DNA of 64,000 bases from Dicyema japonicum (lineage: Eukaryota > Dicyemida > Rhombozoa > Dicyemidae): NCBI GenBank assembly GCA_011109175.1, contig RDEW01000012.1:341693-405692 (forward strand), in the 5' to 3' direction. Shown piece after piece: positions 33,621 to 44,520 of the stretch. The stretch's first letter is position 1, and every line of letters begins with the position of its first letter. The notes under the pieces were generated by a model. That model worked only from the letters and a program-made list of their open reading frames with translations. It did not search any database and had not been told where the DNA came from. The position numbers and the translations under genes are program-made.

Positions 33621-34514
33621 TTAACCCCGGGATCACCGAGAAAGAGAGACAAAAGTAAAGTTAACTAGTTAGGTGTCCCAGTACCCGCAACCAAACGTGC
33701 CATCCGAAGCCTGTGCGTCTCCATTGATCCCAATGTCGAACGGAATTGCCTTCTTTGATCATTGGAGAGGAAGCCGATTGGGGAAGGAAATTTCTTAGCC
33801 AACCGATTTTTTTTGCGTGGAACAGTGAGAGGCTTAGTGGGTGCCCATCTTCCTCGCAAATGCGGAGAAATCCGGAACCACATCTACGAGTTGTAGATTC
33901 CGTTAGTAGTGGAGGTATTTCTGTTCCATAATTGTAGTCCCAGCATACGTATTGTTTTCCTTTGCAGTAAGTTTAGTTTTTGGATGGTGGCCTCTGATAA
34001 CGCGAATCTCCACACAGCAGATGCATATTCCACGGTTGTCTGGCGGTATATGATTCCGATTGCTTTATTCATATTCGCTGGTATCTTCTGAATAAAGGCT
34101 CGTGTGAAATTCAATTTATGTAGTCCTTTGGTGAAGACTTGTTTGGCATGGTAGGTGAAATTAAGCAGCCTGTCGTATGTCACTCCCAGGATTGAGGGGT
34201 TCCTTTTGCAGGTATCCGAGTATGTCCGATTAAGATTTCTAGTTCTTTTTTAGACCGCCGGTCGGAGGTGAATAGAGTGCATGTTAATTTTGGAGCGGAT
34301 ACCGAGAGACGGTTAGCTATCAACCAATCGTGGATACAATCCACTTTCTTCTGTGCGATTAAGACTGCTTCTGGTGTCGAACTGCTTCTTGCTGCAATAA
34401 TGATATCGTCAGTATAAGAAATCAGTAGTAAGTTCTTGTCAATGTCTGCTGGCAGATCGTGGAGAAAAAGGTTGAATAGAGTGGGGGACATAGAAGAACC
34501 TTGGGGCATTCCAT
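33621..34514 (-). mobile_element. C5: 5'-truncated family C LINE
   Basis: Minus strand. MPQGSSMSPTLFNLFLHDLP, LLISYTDDIIIAARS (motif C has Thr in place of Ala), RLSVSAPKLTCTLFTSDRRS, then after a frameshift VEYASAVWRFALSE and LLQRKTIRMLGL, with the C-terminus at 33883-33665. The 3' tail reads ctttctcggtgatcccggggttaataaataaa on its own strand. Possible imperfect 16-bp target duplication tttaatca(t/a)ttattta at 33605-33620 and 34515-34530; part of it overlaps the tail repeat. Confidence 0.75.
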
Positions 34515-34596
34515 TTTAATCAATTATTTATAAATAATCATTAATCTTAGCTTTTATAAAATTTATGATTTATAATTATTATTATTTAGAAAATAG

Positions 34597-34603
34597 TTTT
34601 AAA
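34597..34603. repeat. Candidate target duplication of B2, left
   Basis: ttttaaa precedes B2 and recurs at 35654-35660. It is short and AT-only, so weak on its own. Confidence 0.4.
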
Positions 34604-35653
34604 TGCTCTAAGGAAAGAGACCGTCTTGGGCCAAAGACTCCGCTCGTCTCGACGACCACTGGCTGTATATGAAAACGGTTTATGAGGCTGCTGTATTTCT
34701 TTATCTTCGAGTTTTCATATAAACGGGCAGCCTCTCCCGCTTTCATTGCCGACCTCAAAAGTTTCGACTGGGAAAAGCTGTCAGTACAGGCAGCATCCCA
34801 AATTAAGCATTTGCCCGAGAGAAGGGGAAGACAGTAATTCCATCGGGTCGCTTCCCATCATCCCTACTCAAGCCCGTTGGCTCTAGAATGGATGGGTATC
34901 CCGCCAACTCGAGGGCGCGCTTCACCACTTCATTTATAGCCTTGTGTCTAGCGAATCGACCTGCGCTTTTTCGACAAGAAAGGGCATGATGTCCATAGCA
35001 GTCGACCTTCCGTCCGCATCGGCACTCATGGGTTGACAAACTTTCAATCCAAGTCTGATGGAGACTCCGGTGCGGACCGTTTCATCGTCTAGGTGAGTTC
35101 CCACGTTTCCAATTGGTAGGGCATTGATCCAAGCCCCGCTCCACTCGCATCTTGCAGTTAAAAGACAGGCTCGTCGGTGTTGGTTAGATATTTTCAAAAG
35201 CCTCTAGTATTTATCCTCGCAAACAGACTCATAAAGGTCTCTCTGCCCGAGTTGTTTGACTTTAGGGTGTACCAAATCTTCGATCTTTGACGACTCTGAT
35301 GGGAGCTGGAGAAATCATCATGATCAAATTCTGATTGGAGTCCATGAGGATTGATATGCCGGGTGTGCCAAATCAGATGGTGAGAGAATTCCGAGTCCAC
35401 CAAAGCGAACGGGCAAGGTTGCTTGTTCCCATCCTTGTTCGTCGAATTCGACATTAGTAATACGTTCGGTTGTAGACCGGAATAGGGAGACGTCTCTTTC
35501 CTTAGAGCACTTGGGTGTCTATTGACCAAAGCCTCGAGGGAGCGTCGGGAAACCGAGTGGCTTTTCCAAAGGATATCCCTGGCAGTAGTCAGAGGTAACA
35601 GCCACTCGATCATATCCGCTGGACTTTAGAACGATTTTATTGTTATAAATAAA
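34604..35653. mobile_element. B2: second family B copy, also with inverted 5' part
   Basis: The minus strand from about 35488 to 34604 is family B sequence, from the ITNVEFDEQGWEQATL region, through the CCHC motif and [15 protein letters not shown], to GPKTVSFL near the left edge. The plus strand 35489-35653 is the 3' terminal piece, starting again at gtctctttccttagagca and ending with the same 3' UTR as B1 (acgattttattgttataaataaa). The two pieces overlap by about 18 bp in inverted orientation. The sequence is nearly identical to B1, so both insertions are recent. Confidence 0.8.
34803..35613 (-). pseudogene. B2 post-RT, CCHC and endonuclease region
   Basis: Overlapping frames encode the stretch after the RT (NSGRETFMSLFARINTR), [49 protein letters not shown] and [18 protein letters not shown]. 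Small indels relative to B1 break the frame (for example near 35035). The frame upstream of about 35489 is out of family because the element inverts there. Confidence 0.7.
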
Positions 35654-35701
35654 TTTTAAATTTTGTATTTAAACTAAATTAATAATCAATACTAATTATT
35701 A

Positions 35702-37379
35702 ATGGGTGATTATAATCAAAATAAACCGCATGAAAATACTAGGTATGGATTCCAATCGTTTGAAGGACAAAGAAATCATACAAATAAACCTTGTGGGCAA
35801 CAACATCCCTATCAAGATCATGGTTCTCCACAACAACAATTCCAAAATTTTCCTTATTATCAACAATATCAGCAACATGGATATCCGCAGAACCAACAAG
35901 GATTAACGCAAACCAGGCACTCTACCACCGCAGGATATTCACAAGAATTTACGCAACCAGGCACACTCTACCACCGCAGGGATATTCACAAGGATTTACG
36001 CAACCAGGCACTCTACCACCGCAGGGATATTCACAAGAATTTACGCAACCAGGCAATCTACCACCGCAGGGATATTCACAAGGATTTGTGCAACCAGGAA
36101 ATCTACCACCGCATGGATATTCACAAGGATTTATGCAACCATGCAATCTACCACCGAAGGGATATTCATCACAGCGATATCAGCAACAGAACTTACAAGT
36201 AGCCAACCTTTATATTATCTCAGGGTCAAAAATCTGGATATTTTTACGGACCAACTGTTTTTTCCTTGTAAACATTTTTCGGCGAAGCAGATGCAAGACA
36301 ACTACATAAAGCAATGAAGGGGTTTAGGTAAATCAGGTTGAACCTATTTATAGGGACTGATTACGAAACAATAGTGGAAATAACTGGTAATAGAAATAAC
36401 GATCAGAGAATTGAAATTAGGGCAAAATTCAAAAGTATGTTTGGAAAGGTTTACTTTTTTCTAAAGTTAGGATTTATTAAAAAAAATTAAAGATGAGTTG
36501 TCTGGGAGTTTAGAATATCTTGTTGTGAGTTGTTATCAAAGCCCAATAGAACTGGCGTTATCGACAATATTGTGGGCTACTAAAGTGAATTTATTTATCA
36601 TGGAAGGGCGCGGGGACAAATGAGCAAATGCTGAATCTTGTCATTGCTACTCTCAGTCCATCAGAAATGGATTAAGTGAAGGATTTGTGCAGGAAAAGTA
36701 ATATATAATAGACAATGCTAGAACATAATAAGTCTTTGGAGAGTTTTGTCAGTGGGGATACTTCATTTCAGCACAAGAAACTATTATTAAGTCTTATTAG
36801 TGTTGTATCGCTGCTTATAGTAGGGGTTTCGTGATACTGGGAACACAGTAGACATGAGTTTGGCCAAAGCAGATGCTAATGAACTTTATAAGGCAGGTCA
36901 GGCCAGATGGGGGACGGATGAGTGTGTTTTCCATAAAATATTGACTTCACGTAATTATAATCAATTACGTCAAACATTCATGGAATATTCTAGAGTATAA
37001 TCTCATTAAATGTAGATTTGGAAATTCTATTAATTGTGCTATAAACAGTGAAATGTCGGGAGATGGGGCGGCTGCCTTTCAAATGCTAAGTTAACACATT
37101 ATATATTCTTAGTTGAGTATATTAATTATCCTATTGCATTTTATGCTGATCAATTCATGATATCAATGAAGGGGTTAGGCACTCATGATCACTTACTGTG
37201 CTACTTGATTGTTTCCAGGTCTGAGGTAATTTGTTTATTAACATCACAGATAGACTTACAAAAAATTTATGATCTTTATTTGGAAGTGTACAAGAAGCCT
37301 CTAAAAAAGGATATTAAAAATGATACTTCTGGGAAATACGAGCGTCTATTATTACTTCTTATTGGGAATAAATATTAAC
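35702..37379 (+). pseudogene. Annexin-like locus with several lesions
   Basis: Annexins bind membranes in a calcium-dependent way. The N-terminal Gln/Tyr/Gly/Pro-rich domain with 15-residue repeats (GYSQGFTQPGTLPPQ) recalls annexin A7/A11. Four annexin repeats follow: GEADARQLHKAMKGF with GTDYETIVEITGNRNNDQR; ATKGAGTNEQMLNLVI; ANELYKAGQARWGTDE; and SMKGLGTHDHLLCYLIVSR with DTSGKYERLLLLL. Tiny GT...AG introns lie at 36199-36223, 36328-36353, 36449-36470, 36585-36606, 36802-36823, 36995-37015 and 37090-37112. Lesions: a 2-nt insertion near 35970, in-frame stops near 36268, 36672 and 36715, and 1-nt excesses beside two donor sites (36326, 36994). Either a young pseudogene or an error-prone assembly. 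Confidence 0.75.
35900..36165 (+). repeat. 45-bp tandem repeat (GYSQGFTQPGTLPPQ)
   Basis: About six units of ggatattcacaaggattta followed by cgcaaccaggcactctaccaccgcag. The first unit has an extra A and lacks one G, which cancel and give QTRHSTTA instead of QPGTLPPQ. The second has two extra bases (ggcacactc), which shift the frame of all later units relative to the start codon. Confidence 0.85.
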
Positions 37380-38230
37380 TAACATTATTCGGTTATTATT
37401 AGTCACTATTTGGATAAGCAGTTTCCCGCGTACAGTATTCACACTACCTTAGTTTGTTAAAATACATTGTCTTTCTTGGGCTTGTTTGCGGGAAATGAAA
37501 GACAAACGATTTGGGGAATATTACAATTAACGACATGAAACATTAACTATCACCCCTAGGATTTGATAGATTGTACTCCATGTTCTTGGGTTGGATTGGT
37601 GTTTTTGCTGTTTCAAGATTTCATCACCTCGTCCATTCACAAGTTGGAGACTTTTAGCTGTGTTCCTTTTCCTCAGTTAGTGCTTCGTCGTTTCTCTAAA
37701 CGAATGACCTTCAAACTTTTGTGGTTGTTCAAATCCGATTAAAGGCAAAGAATACTCGAATCCAATTTACTCTATTGGCTTTTTGTAGGTTGAGTTGTTC
37801 TAAGACAATTTTTCTTAGTCGAAGGAATCTTGTCACTACTGGCGAGTTAGAGTGACGTTTCATCACGGAAATCAACCTTGCTTCCAAGATAGTACAGTAG
37901 ATAAGACAACTACTCTGTAAAGGGAGATACGCCCACCCATGTAAAGATTTCGCATGGTAAAGTCCAGTTACCGAGATTGTAGTTAAAGTGGCATGAAATC
38001 TTTTTTTCAGTATAGGTTTCTCTCTTAATCTTTAAAAGAATTGGAATATGGTTACTTCTTGAGTTTTAATTTAGACCAATTTCGGTTTCCAATTAACACA
38101 GGAGAGAAAGGAGTCCTAATTTCTTTCCTCTTGTTCCATTGAGGTTATGGTGGACAAAAGTGATCGATTTCATGTTATGAGCCGAGGTATTCGTTCGGAA
38201 ATCCGTGATGAACCCAGAGTATGTTCAAAA
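37380..38230. other. No recognised gene
   Basis: 3' flank of the annexin locus. A weak RT-tail-like segment may lie on the minus strand around 37800-37960, but it is too decayed to assign. Confidence 0.3.
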
Positions 38231-38231
38231 G

Positions 38232-38600
38232 TGAGAATGTTACCCTAAGGAAAATGTTTCACCACGGTAAAACCAAACTAACTATCACGTGATCCAGATG
38301 CCCTCCGCCAAAATCATCATTCTTTCCCGGTGCTCCTTCCTCGTACCTACACAAGCTCGTACTGGACGGCTGACTGTATTTGCAGGGCCACCTTCCCGCA
38401 TGCCGGAGTTTAGTTTTATGAGGGCCTCCAGAGTAGTCGGTCCGGTTCTGTGTCTCCCACAAGTCCACCGCTCCGTGACTCTGAAAGCCTTCTTTTGTAC
38501 GTCCTCGATTTTCTTATTATTCGTCCATGATAATGAATGTCCCCACGAATCACACGCGTACGAGATGGCCTACATGTGGTATTCGTCTGTCTTTTACAGA
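38232..38600 (-). pseudogene. G1: LINE C-terminus and 3' end
   Basis: The minus strand reads ACDSWGHSLSWTNNKKIEDV, QKKAFRVTERWTCGRHRTG, TTLEALIKLNS, then a 3' end gatcacgtgatagttagtttgg. The same string of motifs, diverged, occurs at 55975-56285. The SWGxSxSW..KIExxQ segment is the usual RT C-terminal block of Jockey/CR1-like elements. Confidence 0.6.
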
Positions 38601-38609
38601 AATTGAAAC

Positions 38610-39066
38610 TCCATTAACTCAGCAATGTTTAAATCTTTTTTCAATGAGCTTACGATTTCTCGTAAACGTTGTTAGCTCACAATTGTTTTGTAAATAAGTT
38701 TTTTCAGATTTTATCCATTCAAACAGTTTTTTTTCAATTTCAGGAAAAAAACGCTTTTCTTCCAAAAGTTCTTAATTACGAGAAACTTTGTTTTGGTGAA
38801 TTTGAAAAATTTTTATTATTTTTAAGACAGCTTTGTTGACACTTTTTGTCTATATCGAGTTGTATAGATACTTTTGCAATGTTTCCACTGCATTCTGACA
38901 ATTTTTGATGCGAAAGTTTTTTTTTGATTGTATAAGACTTCCTTCTTTGCCAATCAACAGTTTGTAACTTAGAGGTTTGTTCACGTGATATGTACATTTT
39001 AAATTAAAATTATTCCAAAGATCAAGGGTAACCAAACTAACTCCTAGCACCATTAAATAACTTAAA
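38610..39066. other. No recognised gene
   Basis: AT-rich with short frames only. Confidence 0.3.
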
Positions 39067-41480
39067 TTAATTTATAAAATTTAATTCAAAAAGATTTTCG
39101 GAAAACCCCTTATCGATGATGAAAAACTCGAATAATAATAATGGAAACGTTTCAGTTGTGCTTATTGTTACAAATAAAACCCTTGGAAGAATCAAGATTG
39201 CAAATATAATTCTGGCTTGGAATCTGCGGCTTTGGTCAGATTGACCCGACGGTTTACAGGGGACTTTATTTGTCCTCAGCTTTAACAACCCAGAAGATGC
39301 TAGTTTATTTGAAATGGATAATTCAAAACTGCCTTTTGGATAATGGAGACAAACTTGCTCAAATTAAGTTGTCACCTTCGGAAATTATATTAAAAAATCT
39401 TCCAACCGGGGTAGAACTTGAGGATGAATACCTAAATACTATTATATCTTCAAAATTAGAAGATTTGAAAAGCGCAGAGAGATTACCTCTGGAAAAACTA
39501 ATAATACAAAACCGTGGATAAGCTCAGTCTTTAATTAGAATTGGTTTTAAAATTGGTCTCAAAAGGTACAGGTGAATGGTTTAGAAAGCCAAACGTTCAA
39601 TGCTTTTGCTGCCAGCTGTTCGGTCATATTGTGCGTCTTTGCAAAAATGTTGAAAGATGCTTGATTTGTTCAGGAAACCACAGTGTCAATTGACTTTAAT
39701 AACGGTAAAAATTGCATAAATTGTGGATCAACTAACCACATGGCTAACTACGGAGGTTGCTCTGTGCAAAAGCTAATAAATCAAGATTGTTACCTCAAAA
39801 TAAATCTCGCAATGAAAGTGTTGCTAAAGGAAGTAATTTTGCCAGGAAGATCGGAGGCAGTAAAGATCCGACCAAGCTAACTCGGACAGGATGGAATTTT
39901 ATCACTCCAAGAAATACAACCTCTGATATTGGAGTGCATAAAGGTGGACCACCAGTGTCTTCTGTTGATAATGTGTCCCAAACACAATCGGTAAGTCCAT
40001 CAGCGAATCCAAAAGATCCGAATGAACGGGAAGAGCCAACAGTAGACAGAAATGTTTAGGAAGAGGAACGTTATTGACAAAAATATTAAAAACATGACAA
40101 GAACGAAGAAGGATGCCAAGTTTTTACTTGGCCTTGTGGCGCTCCTAAGAAGAGAGGACAGCGACGAAATTACCTTGGTTAATTCCTGCTCTCTTGAGAA
40201 GCGGTCTGCAGAGCTAGCCTTACCAGCGCTGTTGAGATGGATGTATTAATTATTAATGAAACAAAGATGAAAAAACCTGGAATTATTAATATAATTCGGG
40301 TTATAATTTGATTGATATTCCATGGCGTCCCGGTGCTGGTACACGAACCTCTATTTTCTACAAAAAGAGAATTAAAACTCGATTTCCAAGAATCATAGAA
40401 AAAATATAAAAACATATTGCATATGGTTGTGTGAAAACTAATTCTGACGGCAAATGTTTATTGGAAATAATGGAATCAGAAAATTTATAAGTTTTCATGT
40501 CTAAAGAACTTAATCATTTCCAACAGCGGTGTGCTGATAGATTGGGTATTTTCGTAATGCAAGAAAACCTCGCTTTGTTGAGCGGATTGCCCTATGTCGA
40601 AAATAATATAGGGTGATAACTTACCTCAAACTTTGGAGCTGCGAACTGGACCCGTTTTTAAAGAAATATTTCTTATAATATCAACATAATTGATTGGACT
40701 CATTTTAATTCTTGTATTTCTATCAAGTTGGATAATATTCGAAAAATTTTAAATTAAGTGGATATCGATAGTTTGGATGTAAATGAAGAAATGTTATTTT
40801 AAACTATCTTGATTATTATGGAAGGAGATTTGTTTCTCTCCATATAAATAAATGAATGTGGAGCAATGTTGTTTGCTTCGTGAAATGAGAAATAATTGAA
40901 ACGAGATCCACAAGATTCTAACCATATCAAAGAGAGGATCAAGTCTATAACGAGAGTATTGATGGATGTATCAAAAAGTATTCAAGAAGATAGATGGAGG
41001 AGAGAATGTTCCAAACTCTATCGTAATAATTCTAAATTTTGGAAATTTTTTTCGAAAATTTTTGGATAGGAAAGGTAAAAAAATAAATCTCAAGTCTCCT
41101 GACAGCTCTCGGATCCCGAAAGAAAAAGTTCCAGATGTCTTAGGACAACAACTTTTAGAGGTACAGAATTGGATCCTTTGTTAATCATTCCCCGAGGCAT
41201 TCAAACTTGTTTTCTTATAGAGAAGCCATCCTCGCTTGTGGAAAGGCCTTTGTGTGAACGATTTCTAAAGAGGAGATAATTCTTGCTATTAATGGATGCA
41301 AAAATAAAGCTCCGGGGCGGGATTTTGTCCCCCTAACTGTCTTCAAAAATGCTGGAATGCCATTATTGAAGACGTTATAAACTTAATTTAATTCTTTATG
41401 GTGTTCTGGACATGTTCCTCTATAAATTATATCAAAAAAAGAAGGAAAAAAGCTACAGCGATGATAAAATCGCTTCTACG
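39067..41480 (+). mobile_element. E1: Jockey-like LINE with gag zinc knuckles, RT deleted
   Basis: Plus strand. A gag-like ORF1 in several frames (39270-40058) with an N-terminal segment IILKNLPTGVELEDEYL and zinc knuckles at 39595-39775 (CFCCQLFGHIVRLC, CLICSGNH, CINCGSTNHMANYGGC). Then endonuclease (about 40085-40430: INETKMKKPG, YNLIDIPW, GAGTRTSIFYKK), linker (40960-41185), RT start with CKNKAPGRDFVPL (about 41280-41400). At about 41436 the sequence jumps to RRKKATAMIKSLLRFQLA, which in E3 lies after the RT core. The palm with YADD is missing. Confidence 0.7.
39270..40058 (+). pseudogene. E1 gag-like ORF1 with zinc knuckles
   Basis: Frames 39270-39521, 39683-39880 and 39757-40059 make one decayed gag. 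The N-terminal part carries a short hydrophobic and acidic domain (IILKNLPTGVELEDEY). The C-terminal part has three Cys/His knuckles in the CX2CX4HX4C style, then a Ser/Pro/Asn-rich tail. Gag proteins of Jockey/I/R1-type elements package the RNA. Stops and frameshifts lie between the knuckles. Confidence 0.6.
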
Positions 41481-41489
41481 ATTTCAATT

Positions 41490-41880
41490 GGCAAGTTGTT
41501 TCTAGCACTTAAAAATTTTTTAGCGCTAAAAATCACAAATTCTAGCACTTAAAATGATAAAATCTAGCATTCAAATTTTATTTATTGTAATATAATAAAA
41601 TGTAATGCTTGATGTTGTCTGGATTCTCATGCTAATCGACATTAATGTCCAAATTATGGGTCTGGAATATAAATGGACAGTATAAAATGTCATTTATATC
41701 AATGACATGCATATAAATGTATCTTAATTTTGTACAAGTCCCGTTATAAACCTATTTTTAATGGTTTTAAAGACTTCTGGAAAATAAGATACGTAACCTT
41801 ATTTTTGAAAATTATTGATTAATTATCGTATTGTCTATTAAATTAATAAATTATTAATCAGACAATAAGTAAAAGTAATT
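41490..41880. other. No recognised gene
   Basis: AT-rich. A short tctagca(c/t)t(t/c)aaaa motif recurs at 41500-41570. Confidence 0.35.
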
Positions 41881-41889
41881 CCTTTATAA

Positions 41890-42470
41890 CGCCCGTCTAA
41901 CTCAATCTTCTCTTTTTGGGGCCAACCCATATTGCCTTTATGGGCGTGTTCACGTCTCTGCATACATCACATTCAGAGACTACCCTAGGTTGACATTCCA
42001 TGCCATCTTCCGCATCAACAGACATCGATACTCCATGCCTCTCCTCAGCTTGCACACTCTCCAATGTCTTCGGTAAAACTAGCGTCTGTATATAAGTTTT
42101 AACTCTCTCCTCCACTTTGAGGGCATCCGGATGGCCTTTGAAGAATTTTGAGACAATTCCATCCCACCACAGGGATTATTTTCACCTTTGCGCGATGGAT
42201 AATCTCAAGTTCGTTCGCCAGTAGGTCATACTTGTAGGAACTTTTCTACCTGCTTGAGGAAGTTTTGTGAAGTGATCCCAATTTCAACAAATGTAATCCT
42301 ATTTTTGTCTTATCATAAACGAAAATGTCGGGTTTGTTATTCGTAACAGCCGTATCCGTACAGATAGTCGTGTCTACACGAATCTCCACAAATTCATTTG
42401 CGAGAACAGATTAGGAAACTAATGTGATGGGGACTGTATCGTTACTAAATTGGATAGTGGATAGAAATAT
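41890..42470 (-). pseudogene. R4-like element, PD-(D/E)xK endonuclease remnant
   Basis: The minus strand reads VRVDTTICTDTAVTNNKPDIFVY, then LLKLGS, YKYDLLANELEIIHRAKVKIIP and VGWNCLK, and in another frame VKTYIQTLVLPKTLESV. The NNKPDIFVYDK...(L)G...KYDLLANE pattern is the nuclease-like C-terminus that follows the CCHC/RHN segment in R4-type retrotransposons. The piece at 27234-27530 would be its upstream neighbour in an intact copy. It lies just downstream of CFAP298. Confidence 0.5.
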
Positions 42471-42663
42471 TCATCCATACAAGCAACTGAGCTCAATGGA
42501 AACCGTAAGACCTTGTCTCGACCCACGTGGTGTGACTTTTCTAGTGCAACTAAAGTGAAGAGGATGGAAAAAATCTCCACAAAGACACGTTATATCAGCC
42601 GAACATTTATAGGTAGTAGAGATATAAAAAATGACCTCAAAAACAAGTTTAAATAATGAAAAG

Positions 42664-43654
42664 TCATCTCCATTTAACCCCTCGGATTCCATGTAGCTGT
42701 CTCTTAAGAGACTGAGAATCTGCCCAATTGGAATTCAAATATTCATCCTCCTTAGACTCCTCCAACTTCTACAAATAGTTAATTCAGACAATAACCTTCA
42801 TCTCCTCCTGTTTTCTATAATAATACGCCATCATTTCCTTCTGCTCTCGTTCGGAGACTACAGGTTCTCTTGCGGGAGGTCCTTGCCCCTTCTGCAGAAA
42901 TTACAAAAACACGACTTTCTGTATTTTCACTATTATTTTCGTTTTTTCATTTCTTCCAATATAGTCCTTCAACTTTTTCCCGCGCTGTAACTCCTTTGAA
43001 ACCCACCAAAGGCTGGCCACATTCTCGTTTATAACATCAGCTCCTGCCTGAGTCCCCTCCAAGTCCTCGTTATTATTGAATTCCATGCATATTGGGTCGT
43101 GAGGAGGTAAGTCCATTGGATATACAATCATTGAAGCCCCACGTAGTAAGGATAGAGCTTCCTGTATTTTGGTCTCCGTTAGTGGAATGTTCATGACCAC
43201 CAATTTCTATCGATTATTAGTCATCTTTACATTCGATATTGATTCTTTGGCCTCCTCCGCTGTTCTCCTTAACAGGTTACCCATTTCATCGTTGGGTGCT
43301 TAAATTAAGACAGATAAATTACCTCTGCCGTTTCTTCTTCCAATCGGATCCCTGTTTATGACACTTCCACCTTGTGGGAAACAACTGTCCTCGTATGGAT
43401 CCTTTAGTTTAAGTTCACTGATCTGTTCGTCAGTTAGTCCTATCATATTTTGTGGTAAATAAGTTCCATGGCTGGCCAGATCAATTATTTCTAGAATATG
43501 CGTTACGTTTATAACCTGAGGATATTCTGTGTACTTTTAATCTTCCATTGTAAATAATGGATAATCGGGATATCAGTGAATCAGTGGTGTCTTCAACAGA
43601 GCATTGAAATTGAAATTGTTCCTGGTCTCCCTTCTTCAATGTGATAACAACCAT
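42664..43654 (-). CDS. CFAP298: CFAP298, cilia and flagella associated protein
   Basis: Cytoplasmic factor needed for assembly of outer dynein arms and ciliary motility (also called kurly/C21orf59). Six exons: 43654-43516, 43490-43323, 43298-43231, 43206-42916, 42891-42796 and 42768-42664. Introns are 25, 24, 24, 24 and 27 nt, all GT...AG. The product has 288 residues, close to the roughly 290 of the human protein. It matches the family throughout: NGRLKVHRI near the start, LTDEQISELKLKD, RDPIGRRNGRAPND, LRGASMIVYPMDLPP, DLEGTQAGADVI, LWWVSKELQRGKKL, GRNEKTKIIVKIQ, PPAREPVVS and YLNSNWADSQSLKRQLHG. No lesion is visible. Dicyemids are ciliated externally, so retention makes sense. Confidence 0.93.
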
Positions 43655-43659
43655 GGTTA

Positions 43660-44080
43660 CAGTTTATGATTTTATTCACATTTTATTGTTTATTATCATT
43701 TTTCTATTAATTTTAATAATAACGAATTTATTAATAAATATAACAATCAGCTAAATCTTAACGTATGATGACATCGGATCTGAAGGTCCTGGGTTCAAAT
43801 ACGAAAGATGGAGGTTTCAGCGAAGGTCAATTCTTGTCAAACAGATCCCACCCATGAGGCGACGAGTCCTTCTGGCACGACACAGTTGTTGGAAGAGGGC
43901 GGATCTACTTTCCCACCTCTCTTTGGAAGCCTGTAATGAAGTATGGAAGATGGATTTGGTCGACACAAGCAGATTTCTCCTTTTGGTTCCTTCCTTGGAT
44001 TAGTTATGACTGTTTATGCTAAGCTTACAATGGTAAGTTTCAATCACTTGCTTACCGGGAGGGATTTCTTCTGTTCTGTA
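43660..44080. other. No recognised gene
   Basis: 5' flank of CFAP298. AT-rich to about 43750, then mixed sequence. The CFAP298 promoter must lie at the left of it. Confidence 0.3.
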
Positions 44081-44084
44081 CCTT

Positions 44085-44225
44085 CAATTTAGATCTCGTC
44101 AGCACCAAATAGAGTACCGCAGGATTCTCCACTATTTCCAGCATTATTTAACCTAAAGATCCTAATGGGCTTGACATATGCACATGGAACCGTTACCCCT
44201 GCAAAGGATAGATTCAAAAATATAG
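44085..44225 (+). pseudogene. Family C-like RT fragment
   Basis: The plus strand reads NRVPQDSPLFPALFNLKIL, matching motif B of family C (NGVPQGSPLSPALFNLY). The YADD motif is absent and the fragment is short. Confidence 0.5.
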
Positions 44226-44304
44226 CAAATGCTACTAACTTGGTGGAAGCATAACATATTCTTTGATTAGTCACCCCACTTTATTACACCATAATAACCT
44301 CTAA

Positions 44305-44520
44305 ATGTTCCACGTAGCACGAAATAATTTTCACTCAAATGAGCGTCTTCTTTGGTTGAAAACGTTTAAAAACATAATTCAAAATAATGTCAGAGATAAT
44401 CTTCAGTCACTTCGAGTATGGCGAGAATTGAATTTAGAATGTTCTTCACCAGATAATTCCTTAAACGATAGATCCCTGGTCGATAAGTTGTGTTTGTCAT
44501 ACAGAGACATTGTGGAATAG
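44305..44520 (+). CDS. Unidentified ORF, 71 codons
   Basis: An open frame starting at an ATG, with a Trp/Lys/Asn-rich product (ERLLWLKTFKNIIQNNVRDN). It may be part of a decayed element, since the next bases hold an FKFLGLILDN-like block in another frame, recalling RT thumbs. No function can be given. Confidence 0.2.
   Translation: MFHVARNNFHSNERLLWLKTFKNIIQNNVRDNLQSLRVWRELNLECSSPDNSLNDRSLVDKLCLSYRDIVE

Noticed and set aside
35949-36146. Cys-rich repeated ORF on the minus strand (CEYPCGGR repeats)
   Set aside because: It is the antisense of the annexin 45-bp repeat. The plus-strand reading fits a known domain style and continues into annexin repeats.
35702-37379. Alternative genetic code (TAA/TAG as sense) to explain stops in the annexin locus
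   Set aside because: CFAP298 and the nuclear receptor read through hundreds of codons without internal TAA/TAG and end at normal stops, so the standard code holds.
37800-37960. RT tail on the minus strand
   Set aside because: Only a vague resemblance to the end block of LINE RTs; no anchor motif.
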